Assembly: GCA_012934845.2 (NCBI GenBank)
Contig: WNNJ02003258.1
Location: 434,001 to 498,000 of the forward strand
Direction: 5' to 3'
Origin: Pomphorhynchus laevis
Taxonomy: Eukaryota; Acanthocephala; Palaeacanthocephala; Echinorhynchida; Pomphorhynchidae
DNA length: 64,000 bases
Shown: positions 30,137 through 40,776 of the stretch, piece after piece
How positions within the stretch are numbered: the stretch's first letter is position 1
Layout of the letters: every line of letters starts with the position of its first letter
The notes under the pieces: model-generated
Seen by the model: the letters and a program-made list of their open reading frames with translations, nothing else
What the model was told of the DNA's origin: nothing
Database searches by the model: none
Translations under genes and position numbers: made by a program

Positions 30137-31033
30137 CTTGGTGATTCGTTTTATCGTTATCAAACTGAAGTGCTTCGGGGGATATCAGAAACTCGGAGTG
30201 TCTTTTTCAGAGATCTGAAACAACAAGCCAAAAACAGAATTGATCACTTAACCAATAATTGTATCGAGCATGCGTCACATGCAGGGGCTTCGTCTTGGCT
30301 AAGTATCCTGCCCATTAAGTCTGAAGATTATCACTTGACTCGAAGGGAATTTACAGATGTTGTAGCCTCGAGATATGGTTGGACACCAACATATGTCAAA
30401 CAGGACTGCATTTGCGGTGCCAAGATGGACATTCGTCATGCAATGTCGTGCAAACGAGGAGGCTGTCCCAGTATCAGACATAATATTGCAAGGGATATTA
30501 TAGCTCATTCGCTTGCAGTATGCTCTTTTGGGGTTGAAGTCGAGCCACCGCTTTTTATCGTTCCACCGATTGTTAAATTCGTGGTTTCTACAACAACTCG
30601 TGACACCGCTGCCAGACTGGATATTGCTTGCACCGGCCTCAATGACAATCGTTTCGAGCGCACGTTTTTTGACGTGAGTATTTTCTCTATACTTGCTCCA
30701 TCGTATGTCGAAAAGAGTCCTGCAGCAGCATTTTGTTATCACGAGAACCGTAAAGATGCAAAATATTGTGAAAGAGTTGAAACGGTCGATCAGGGAAAAT
30801 TCATACCCCTAATTTTCTCCTCTTCTGGTGGGATCGGTAACAAAGCAATTTCAACTATCAAGACGATAGCATCCGCAACAACACGACGGTCCTCAGATTG
30901 CTATGCAGACATAATCGCTCGCTTGCATTCCAAAATATCAATTGCGATTGCTCGCTCAGCATCAGCAAGCCTGCGATTGCCGAGATCAACCAGCCACTCG
31001 CCGATATATATCAAGCCGACATCGGACACTTGA
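30137..31033 (+). pseudogene. R-4 restriction-like endonuclease domain
   Basis: An open frame resuming R-4 after the copy C tail: LGDSFYRYQTEVLRGI, AGASSWLSILPIKSEDYHL, CICGAKMDIRHAMSC (CCHC), SIRHNIARDIIA, GVEVEPPL, AARLDIACTG, FERTFFDVSIFS, ENRKDAKYCERV and FIPLIFSSSGGIG. All catalytic-type residues are present. A frame change separates it from the RT part at the insertion site. The protein would act as the nicking nuclease of the RT complex. It ends PTSDT at 31033. The closest relative in the window is R-11. Confidence 0.82.
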
Positions 31034-31169
31034 TTGGAGGCATAAGGTGGTCATTAAGATGAAACTACAACAATTAAATTAAGGATTTGTACGTTTGAAC
31101 TGAAGGCCCATTTGCGGAAACCAATTTTGTACAATTTAAATAAATGAATTATTGTTTAAAAAATATTAT

Positions 31170-31895
31170 TATTATTATTATTTCGACAAACAGACGAGCA
31201 AAGCTCACAGTTCCACTGTTAAAAAAAGAAAAAGTAAAGAAAAAAAAGACTCACAAACAAAAGTCAAAAAAGTTCATGTTTGAATGCTGAAACCGATCTT
31301 GAGTTGACAATTTCTTCACTTAATCGGTTCCACTTACCTACGATTCGGTGTCCAAATTGTACAGTTTTAGAGCGTATAACTCGGCGATGGGCTAAAGTAA
31401 AATTGTGTCCACGCAAAGCCCGACTTTTCCGAACAGTCGTCAATTCTCTTAAGACGTGATTTCCCTTGTGTAAAGCTTCCCATGTTGAACACATATCTCG
31501 CCGAAACCGAAGGTCGCTTATAGAAACCACACCAAGTTTTTTTAGCCTTTCATTATAAGGTAAGGCTTTAACTGAATTTACGAGCTTTGTTGCCCGGCGC
31601 AGCACATTTTCAATTCTACTTTTCTCGTATACTGTTCTTGGGAACGAACATTGTGATGCATAGGTAAGATGACTGATCACAAATGCGTTGGCGAGTGCTC
31701 TAAATGAAACTGGACCCAACACACTAAAAGTTCTACGAATCATCCCAACCATTCGATTTGCTTTCGAGCAAGCCAACTCAGTATTCCAACTAGTCGAAAA
31801 ATCATTCGCAACTACTATTCCAATGTCGCTAATACGAGTTACTACTTTAATGTTCTGATCCTCAAGATGATATTTTCTTCGGGATAAATTAAATA
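31170..31895 (-). mobile_element. CR1-like LINE 3' fragment X2
   Basis: A minus-strand 5'-truncated LINE. The frame 31264-31776 reads KANRMVGMIRRTFSVLG, LTYASQCSFPRTVYEK, ENVLRRATKLVNSV, YNERLKKLGVVSI, HRIVGKWNRLSEEI and SVSAFKHELF. Upstream, to about 31895, residues like VVTRISDIGIVV extend the homology. The 3' tail is an (ATT)n run at 31167-31183, joining directly to the end of R-4. Only the RT C-terminal region is kept. Confidence 0.78.
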
Positions 31896-32270
31896 ATATC
31901 TATTTTCTTCTAAAACAAGCAGACTTTCCACCTAATATCATTAATCGCGCATTCCATCATGCCCGTCGCATCATAAATGATCAAAGACAAATGAAATGAA
32001 CAAAATGAAATTCAACCGACTACCAACGAGAAGATTTCAATGCATCATTTCAATCTGATGGAGGACCACCATGTTTATCGTCAATATAGTGCATGCTGAG
32101 GGACGAAACAACGATGATACAGGGACGTCCACTGATGAGTCCCGCCCTGTGGAGTTGTCTGGACAGCATGCTTTATGTCGTAATGCGACCTGATAGCTGA
32201 AGCTATTATGTAGCCAGCTAAAATACAAGTTAGTCGAAGAGGTCCGAAAATATCTCAACAAAAAGCTTAA
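31896..32270. other. Unassigned spacer containing a hammerhead-like block
   Basis: No coding sequence is supported. An 81-bp block at 32091-32171, closed by a perfect 7-bp inverted repeat, holds hammerhead-like core segments (separate entry). The rest is mixed-composition sequence of unknown origin between X2 and the 5' UTR of R-5. Confidence 0.5.
32091..32171 (+). ncRNA. Hammerhead-ribozyme-like block (degenerate or permuted)
   Basis: GCATGCT (32091-32097) pairs with AGCATGC (32165-32171). Inside, in order, are GGGAC-GAAAC (32100-32109), GTCCA-CTGATGA-GTCCC (32127-32143) and GTC-TGGAC (32157-32164). GTCCA can pair with TGGAC as stem I around a GUC cleavage triplet, and GTCCC with GGGAC as stem II. 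However, GAAAC lies upstream rather than between CTGATGA and GUC. The segments are those of a hammerhead, but the order is unusual: either a permuted or duplicated decayed copy, or coincidence. Confidence 0.35.
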
Positions 32271-35200
32271 ATACACAATGAATTAAATACAATACAATAC
32301 ATACAACGATACAATACATAACATACAAGTTTAAACACAATCACAATAAACCTTACAAGAGTCATCCCAAGATAAAAGAATAAAAGGGCTCCGGCCGTCG
32401 AACAGTTATGCCACGAGGCATCCCCTCTTCGATACAAAAGTGTTGTTCGTGCAATGGCGTGGTTGCCAAATGCTTGAGGTGTCGTTGCGCGAGATCGAAT
32501 AAACCATGTCTTAATTGCTCAGCTCTAAACTGCCTGCGCAAAACTCAATGTGTTCAAGAATTCAGCAATCACGGTAGCAACGAGTTTCAAAGTGTACAGG
32601 AGCTTCAACCCTCGAACGTACGAGCATCACACGATCCAATATCCATGACAGAGAGAAATTTGGAAAATGCTCACTTGACATTGTGTACGACGAAATAATC
32701 CAATGGTGTCCAAATCTTTTTAAATTACCGATGTGTAGTGCAAGCAAGGAATTTCTTGGTCTAATTACAACGCGTTTCGATGACTTTAATAAAGCAAGAA
32801 TAGATCGAAATGATCCTTTGAAAAGGGCCACCGTGCTATGCAAAATTCTTTTGCAGAGAATTCCGACACGGAAAGTTAACCTAACTAGGAAAACACTGGA
32901 ACGGAGAATACTACTTTGGAGAGGGGGAAACTTAATGAGTTACTGGCAGAAGCGCGATTTCTTTAAAAGTGTCGGGTAAGTGAACAAGAAAAAGATGGAA
33001 ACATGCCCACATCAAATACAAAAAAGGCTGTCAATCTTATTAAATCTGGAAAAATCAGCGAAGCATCGCGATTATTAAAACAACGGTCTGGTGGTGGAAT
33101 ATTGTCATTGGGAACGGAACTTGACGGTATTACCGTGCTACAAAAACTAAGGGAGCTTCATCCTACTAACGCGTCGGCGTCTGACAGCCTGATGCTTAGA
33201 GATAGGTTGGATGGATGCGTGGAACATCATGCCTCACGATTTTATGATTTGACGCCAGAGGAAGTTATAACAGCAGCAAAACGAACACGCGGATCTGCTG
33301 GTCCGTCTGGAGTAGACTCTGATGGTTCGAGACATTTTCTTACATCATTTGGTAATATTTCTTACCTTCTATCCGACAAGATATGTGAATTCGCAATTAA
33401 GATATCGACTTAATCTATTGAGCCATCCCTTCTGCAGGCATATACAGTAAGCCGTTTGATACCATTAAACAAGATGCCTGGTGTCAGACCAATTGGAATT
33501 GGTGAGGTAGTGAGGAGAATAGTTGGTCGTGCTTTGCTTTCACGCATCAAAAATGATCTGACAGCAGTCTGTGGGAGTTTTCAACTATGCGCTGGACAAC
33601 GATGTGGTACCGAAATCGCTGTCCATTCAGTCCGAACAGCGTTTGAAAAATCGGCCGACAATTGTGTGCTATTGTTAGATGCAAGAAACGCATTTAAGTG
33701 TGTAAACAGAGAAATGGATCTAACAAACATGAAATATATATGTCCAGCTTTATCGACGATATTAAATAACACGTATAGGCAACCATCAATTCTTACTGTC
33801 GATAATATAACGCTATTGTCGGCTGAAGGATTCACACAAGGGGATCCGCTAGCCATGGTTGCTTACGCTGCTGCATCAATGCCCCTAATTGAAAGATTGA
33901 GTAAGATTGCACCTGGAGCTATCCACTGTTGGTACGCAGACGATGGAGAATGTGTCGGAAAAATCGATGACCTCTTAAAAGTGTAGGAATGTGTCAAACA
34001 GTTGGGTCCGAGTTATGGATACTTTGTAAATCCTACAAAATGCACGCTTCTCACACACGACGTAGAGCTGGGGACTAATCTAAAGCGATTTGCAGACGAT
34101 GCCGTACCTATACATAAAGATGGTGCCAAATACCTAGGAAGCTTTATAGGTATCGGCGAATACGTGAAGTCACGAGTTAAAGAAACGGTCGACGATTGGA
34201 ATAAGTCACTTGATCAGCTTCATGAGATTGCATCAATCAACGCATTCTCGGCTTATATTCTATTGACAAAGGCATATCAACACCAACAGACTTATTTATT
34301 CAGAACTTGCAAAACCACAAACAGTTGGTTTGAAAGCTTTCGTTCGCGGCTGTTCGAGCACTTATTACCTCATATGTTAGGTACCGAACCGATTGGAGAG
34401 GAAGATAGAATACTAATTACACATCCGTTCAAATTTGGTGGACTCGGAATTTATAACCCAACCGAAAGAGGAAATGTGGATTACGTGAACTCGTTAAAGA
34501 TATTTGAGCTTAATAGGAATAGCTGTCAAAATTCTGTTCTTCTGGATAATCAACGAGATTTGCTGAGCCACATCCGACATTCCAATTTTAGCAGATGGGC
34601 TCATATTTAATCAGGTCTCATCCAATCCTCGGAGAGAGATCTTGCTTCGATTCTTAAAAACGCCAATACAACTGGAGCGTCGTCATGGCTGAATCCAGCG
34701 TATGACCTAGCGGGTACATTTCTAACTTAAAGGGAGTTTCAATACGCTGTCGCAGTACGATATGGCTGGCAACCAAACTCAATGGCAAATAAGTGACCTT
34801 GCTGTGCCGGATTTGATATTACGCATGCCCTGTCATGCCCGACTGGAGGATTTAATTTTGTCCGTCACAATATTGTAATCGATGAAATATCTAAATGTTT
34901 AAGCAAGTTTTGTAAGTGCGTAATAAAAGAACCCCAACTTAATCCTGTACCTCAATCTATTGAATTCGATAACAATACAACATCGCGAGATAGAGATGCA
35001 AGGGCAGATATTTCTTGCAACGGCCTATTTGAAATTGCTACGGACCGGTCCTTCATAGATATATGCGTTTTTAACTCTTTGGCTCCGTCGTACTCCCTAT
35101 CAAGAATATCAGACCCCTTCAAATACCACGAAAATCGCAAAAATGCAAAATATAATGAACGAATAGTGAAAGTCGAGCATGCATCCTTTCACCCAATTAT

Positions 35201-35540
35201 ATTATCGACCACAGGAGGGATGGATCCGACAATGAACGCTGTACTGAAACAAATATCAAGTCAGATATCCACTCGCACTTATTCTTCGTACAATGATTGT
35301 ATACAAACCTTACAATCAAGGATCTCAACCCTTATTGCAAAGGCTGTTTCAATGTCAATAAGGATGAAACCTTACGCATGTCAGAAAGTAGACATGTCAG
35401 AAAGCAACAACCAATGATCACACAAAATCACAAATAACGTTTTAAGTTTAATAGTGATAATAATATAAAAGCCCATTTGCGGGTAATCCGTAAATTGTAA
35501 TTGTCTGTTATCAATAATAAATTTTGATTATTTAAAAAAA
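32271..35540 (+). mobile_element. RLE-type LINE R-5, near full length
   Basis: A full-length layout: 5' UTR with ATACAATACA-rich repeats (32285-32335), coding region 32408-35417, and a 3' UTR with GCCCATTTGCGGG at 35471-35483. It ends at TTTAAAAAAATTATACATTCAA, where R-6 begins. It has several frame breaks (about six). Confidence 0.83.
32408..35417 (+). pseudogene. R-5 polyprotein: CXC-like cluster, RT, restriction-like endonuclease
   Basis: Start MPRGIPSSIQKCCSCNG, then VAKCLRCRCARSNKPCLNC (zinc cluster), IQWCPNLFKLPMC, LTRKTLERRILLWRG and GSAGPSGVDSDG. RT: PGVRPIGIGEVVRRIVGRAL, LLLDARNAFKCVNRE (A), LSAEGFTQGDPLAMVAYAA (B), HCWYADDGECVG (C), GPSYGYFVNPTKCTLL (D). The thumb ends near 34610. 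The endonuclease part is broken by stops near 34729 and 34795 but reads ITHALSCPTGGFNFVRHN, DARADISCNG, DRSFIDICVFN and ENRKNAKYNERI. RADIS replaces RLDIS. Breaks also occur near 32695, 32978, 33411 and 33985. Nonfunctional. Confidence 0.82.
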
Positions 35541-38500
35541 TTATACATTCAAATTTATAAGTGTTCTAGCTAATTACAATGTCCCTACTTTTAAATAATT
35601 TTGATTTATCAAAATATTTATTTCAAAAATAAACGAACTTCTAACAACGAATTTTTATGCCGCACTTCTGCAAGGAACTTCGTTTCACTACAACGAACTT
35701 ATACAATCAAACTGCGTTTTAATATCGACAATCGTCGACTGTTCACTACATCGAACTTCTGTGGACAACGAGTAAAAATTTTCTTGATTACAAACATCTT
35801 ACAATTAATATACACAAACAATTATCCAGGAGTGCGCAGCCTCTACGCATAAATACTTTGTGAATTCGGATTGACCACAAGTATTCATCTAACATGGTGA
35901 GAGGTCAACCCCCTAGTGAGAGTATGTGTTGCCAATGTAATGGCCCCTCTGCTTCCTGTAAGGGATGCCGCTGCGCCAAGGCAAATAAATCGTGCGTAAA
36001 GCTGTCGCGCAGTTGGTTGCAAAAATAAACATACAAGACCTGTCCAAATAGACCACAATCTCAATGCAAACACCATTCCGACAAGAAGCGCATCGTTGAC
36101 CGATTATCATATCCCTGCCATTTCCATCGCGGACACGTCCGGTAGCAATCTCTCAGGCAATAAAAAATCAATAAATGAACTATATAACATAGTCATTCAC
36201 TGGAGACCTAACCTGATCATTTTACCTCGATGTTCCGATAGCAATGAGTTCATCAACATTTTAAGCTATTTTTACGATAGGGCAGCCGACGACGTCAAGC
36301 GTACTGAAGTCGAGCTACGAACTGCAACACTTTTTTCTCAGTGTGTACTGCAAAGAATTCCCTCCAGAAAAAATCACTCTAATCCGTAAAACATTAGAAC
36401 GCAGACTAGTATCCTGGAAGGCAAAAGATTTTGATGTAATTTTCGAAGAAGCACAGCTTATTCAAGACAACCTAAAGTTGCGAAGTCCAACGAAACGACT
36501 AAGCTGGATATAACAATGCCAAAATTTAATGACAAAAGGCCGCATTAGAGCTGGAACATCGATTCTGGAAGATAGCCTTGAGTCTGGTGTTCTACTCCCT
36601 GACCATATTATAAATGGTGTTTCTGTGCTATCTTTGCTCGAGGACCTGCATCCAGATGCAGTTTCAGCTCCTCCTGATGTGCTGTTATCGTCTCCATTTC
36701 CGGGTTCCAAAACCCATCACCCCTGTCGCTTCTACGCCTTAGATGAGACCTCTATTATTAGATCAAGCAGACAAATCAAAGGTGCAGCAGGTCCGTCTGG
36801 GCTTGATGCGGCGTCTTGGTCACAAATGCTTGCAGATTTCGGCTCTGCTTCAAGCTCACTAGCCAAGGCCATAGTCAGGTTTGCTATTTTCGTTGCCACT
36901 GAGGAAATCCCGCCTGGCCCCCTCGATCCTTTCACTGTATGTCGTCTAGTCGCACTCGAAAAAACGTCAAGAGGCGTTCGGCCAATTGGAATCTGCAATA
37001 CCGTCAGAAGTATCATTAGTAAAGCGATCCTTGCTATAATTCGCAACGATGTACAAGACGTGGCAGGAGTTACACAGCTAGGGGCCTCGCAAAGAGGTGG
37101 CATCGAATTGGCCATTGAGAAGCTAAAAACGAAATCGAACATATCTTCCGATATGTGTATTATGACAATAGACGCTACGAATGCCTTCAACCGGATAAAC
37201 CGTGCCGTGGCACTTCACAACATAACATATGTATGTCCGGCTCTCTCCTGTTCACTGCGCAATATTTATTCTAGTCCTTCTGAGCTTACAATTGGCGAAA
37301 ACAGCATTTTCTCAGTCGAAGGGTTCACCCAAGGTGACCCATTTGCGATGGCTGGATTTGCAATGACATCTCTTCCTCTTATCGAAACGATAAAACGCCA
37401 AGTACCATCCGTTTATCAGATATGGTATGCCGATGACGCCAACTTTGTCGGACCACTGGATGTGTTGAGGCAAGTTTGGGATGCCCTTAAAACAGAGGGA
37501 CCCAAATTCGGCTATTTTATTAACCCACACAAATCTAATATTCTGTCTTACTCTCCGATACACAATGATCTTCTCCCTGATTCTAGTATCAATTCAACAA
37601 CAGCTGGCATAGACAGCTGGCATGGTTCACTCGATCCAGTCGAAATGGATTCACATAATGCGCACGTGCCGCTCAGTCGACAAAGTGTGGTCCGACCTCG
37701 AAGAATTTATCAAATCGCAATTGCTGCCTCTTCTGGCAACTTTCAAGCCAAACAAGGAGATGACGGATATTTTGTGCTCACCTCTTGAATTTGGAGGTAT
37801 CGGAATAAACTCGCCAACTTTCGTTGCCACACTTAAACAAGCATCAGCGACAATGTTGGTTTCCTCATATGTCGATGAGGTGACAGGCGACAACCTACGA
37901 GTAAAACAAAATGCGATCCTCCGCGAAATCACTCAATTCCGGCTCAATTCACACCAAGAACGCGCCTCAAAGATTATTAGCAAACTAGCCCCGGTCACCC
38001 AGAATCCCATTAAACATGCAGCACACCACGGTGCGTCTTCTTGGCTAAGCGCCTTACCACTGCGACAAGAACAATTCTATTTGTCAGCAAACGAATTTCA
38101 CGACGCACTTAATGCACGGTATGGCAGTATCGAGCCTGAGATTGAAACGTGTACTTGTTACTGTAGTTCGAAGATCAATCTTCCCCATGCACTATCATGC
38201 AAACATGGTGGTCTTCCGATTATTCGCCATAACGCGGTCCGGGACACTATAGCATCAGCGCTAAGCCAAGTTGCTCACAACGTTAGGATTGAACAGGAGT
38301 TATCGAACGTTCCCGAAAGCACCCGCTTTGAAAATCCAGCGACTACCGCCAAACACTGTGCCCGTCTGGATATTGTCTGCTCCTGTTTACACGGATCTCG
38401 ATTCGAGCGGACGTTCTTCGACGTCAATGTATTTTCTTCTCATGCTCAATTGAACACAATACGCAGTCCTGACAACGCTTTCGATTATAACGAAAAAAGA

Positions 38501-38910
38501 AAAAAATCCAAGTACCTCGAAAGAATCCGAAGGATAGAAAACAGCTCCTTTATCCCGCTCGTCTTTTCAACGTCATGGGGTTTCGGCAAAGAAGCTAGTA
38601 TGCTAGTAAAGACTATTGCGACCGCTTTAGCTCAACAAAGACACATACGCTACAGTGATATTGCTATTAGACTAAAAAGAAAAATATGCTTCGAAATTGC
38701 TCAGTCAATATCGGCCTGTCTCCGGAGTCCACGGTCAGCACGAGGTACTCCCATGCGTAGTACATTCAAACACCCAGCCGACTCGTCTTCGTAGCTGTAT
38801 CCAGCATCCAATTCAGCAGTTTATTGCTCGAAATTTTTTGGACCCATTTGTGGGTAACCTTGATTGTATGCTTTACTAAAACAAATTTTTCCGTTAAAAA
38901 ATAAAAAAAA
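35541..38910 (+). mobile_element. RLE-type LINE R-6, full-length layout
   Basis: Begins at TTATACATTCAA (35541). The 5' UTR has several CGAACTTCT-like repeats (35634-35762), the coding region is 35895-38794, and the 3' UTR has GACCCATTTGTGGG at 38841-38854. It ends in an A-rich stretch followed by TTATACATTCAA of R-7 at 38911. It is about 3.37 kb, spaced tail to head with both neighbours. Confidence 0.85.
35895..38794 (+). pseudogene. R-6 polyprotein: CXC-like cluster, RT, restriction-like endonuclease
   Basis: Start MVRGQPPSESMCCQCNG; the cluster shifts frame after CAKANKSCV and continues VGCKNKH. Then VIHWRPNLIILPRCSDSNEF. The main open stretch 36529-37570 has GAAGPSGLDAASWSQML, GVRPIGICNTVRSIISKAIL, IMTIDATNAFNRINR (A), VEGFTQGDPFAMAGFAM (B), YQIWYADDANFVG (C) and GPKFGYFINPHKSNIL (D). 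About 120 bp of the thumb appear deleted near 37600. The open frame 37622-38794 holds HGASSWLSALPLRQEQFYL, CTCYCSSKINLPHALSC, IIRHNAVRDTIA, CARLDIVCSC, FERTFFDVNVFS and EKRKKSKYLERI. The endonuclease looks intact; the element is inactive. Confidence 0.84.
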
Positions 38911-39026
38911 TTATACATTCAACATTGAAATTTGTCTTGGTTATATTAAGTTCTTACAAACGAATTGGATGATTTGAGCAGAAGAAGAGGAAATATAACA
39001 CTAACAACTGCAAGCGAACACTGAAG

Positions 39027-39092
39027 ACAACCTCACGACAAACTCACGACAACCCCACGACAACCTCACGACAAACTCACGACAACCTCATG
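39027..39092 (+). repeat. Six 11-bp repeats ending at the R-7 start codon
   Basis: The unit is acaacctcacg with variants acaaactcacg and acaaccccacg; the sixth unit reads acaacctcatg and supplies the ATG (39090). The 5' UTR array differs in sequence from those of other RLE copies. A promoter or length-variable role is inferred only. Confidence 0.85.
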
Positions 39093-40776
39093 CCATGGGG
39101 AAAACCTTCCTCAGAGGTGAAATGTTGTAGTTGCAATGGGTCGAACGCAAAATGTAAATCTTGCAAATGCCGGAAGGCGGACAAAACATGTATTAACTGT
39201 GCGGCTGCTAACTGTTCAAATCGTGAATTGGATAAACCGTCTAATTACCATGGCGTGATATGTGATTATAAGAATGTAGCTGACAGAAGTTCTAAATGAA
39301 CAAATCAATATTGCCGACGATCATGATCCTAGAACTCTTGAATACGTTGAAACGATCAGGGAAGCAACAATAGAGCATAGTATAACTGATAATAATCAAC
39401 AAGAAAGATACATTGTCGATTTTGATATTCATGTGATATATCAAGAACTAATACACTGGTATCCAAATCATTTTAAACTACCGGCCTGTAACACGAGCAA
39501 GGAATTTATTGACTTACTAGCAGATTGCTTTGAAACGTTTAACCGAACAGCATCTACCTCGGATAATTCTCTGAAACGAGCGACTGTATTATGTCAGTTA
39601 ATATTACAACGCATAAAGACTCGCAAGATAAGCTATATAAGGAAAACAATTGAAAGACGTATCAAATTATGGAAGTTGCAACAATTAGGGGATTTATTGA
39701 AGGAAGCACGGTACTTGCAAAAGATGAAACAATATGATTTTCACTCTCGTGCCCAACGTCATGCTCCGACCGTCCGGAGGGTAATAAATTTTATCGGAAA
39801 TGGACATGTAGCGAAAGCATCCAGAATGCTCAAGAATGATTCAGGCGGTGGAGTGATACCTTTAGAGGAAATATTAAACAACAAAACGGTATTGCAGCAC
39901 TAGGAAGATATGCACCCAACAGCGTCTCAAGGTCTTACGAATTTAAAATTGACTGCTCCAATGGACAGATGTGCTAAACATCACTCAATAAGATTTTTCA
40001 GCATGGATCATGAACATATTATAAAAGCTGCAAGGCGAACACATGGTTCGGCGGGTCCCTCAGAAGTCAACTCGGAAGGATGGAGATCATTTCTTACAGC
40101 ATTTGGTATGACTCCTAGAAGATTAGCGTGCATGATAAGTGAATTCGCCATCAAAATATCCACAGAGCACATTGAATCAAGTAGATTGGATGCGTATACG
40201 GTTAGTCGACTTATACCGCTGAACAAGAACTCGGGAGTCCGACCGGTGGGAATTGGGGTAGTGCTACGCAGGATAATAGGCCGAGCAATACTCGAACATA
40301 TAGGCGATGATTTAACAAATGTATGCGGATCTGTACAGCTATGTGCTGGACAATGCGGAGGGACCGAGATCGCCATACACACAGTTCGATCTTCCTTTTC
40401 AGCTTCCCCTGATAATTGCCGTCTTCTGATATATGCCAGAAACGCTTTTAACTCTCTTAATAGATCGCTCACCCTCGAAAATATGAAGTACATCTACCCG
40501 TCCTTGAGTATAATTCTGAATAATGCATACGCAAAGCCATCATAGTTAACAGTCGTTGGGATCTCTTTGAAGTCAGCTGAAGGATTCACTAAAAGAGATC
40601 TTCTATCGATGGCAGCCTTTGCTGCCGCGTCCTTACCGTTTATCGAAAAGCTGAGACCAAATTCTCCTAGTGCTCAGCACTGTTGGTATGCAGATGATGC
40701 TGCTTGCGTAGGAAAGGCATAAGATTTAGTAAAGATGTGGGAGCTAGTAAAACGATATGGACCAGCTTACGGATTA

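Larger units (their letters stand above)
23381..31165 (+). mobile_element. RLE-type LINE R-4, interrupted by L2-A copy C
   Basis: The left piece 23381-25745 runs from the 5' UTR to the RT thumb. The right piece 30131-31165 holds the endonuclease and 3' UTR, with GGCCCATTTGCGG at 31104. The intervening 4.4 kb is L2-A copy C, with TTACTT on both sides (about 25740 and 30131) as the likely target duplication. The 5' UTR contains TTATTAAAGTTCTTACA (23393) and three copies of an ACAATCTAAAGTAAATAC-like unit (23361-23466). Confidence 0.85.

Noticed and set aside
32037-32276. 79-codon minus-strand frame
   Set aside because: No motifs. It overlaps the hammerhead-like block and spacer.
40008-40493. 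Long antisense frame over R-7, and similar ones at 36732-37190, 30299-30742 and 46833-47270
   Set aside because: Shadow frames opposite RT or endonuclease coding DNA; no recognisable motifs of their own.
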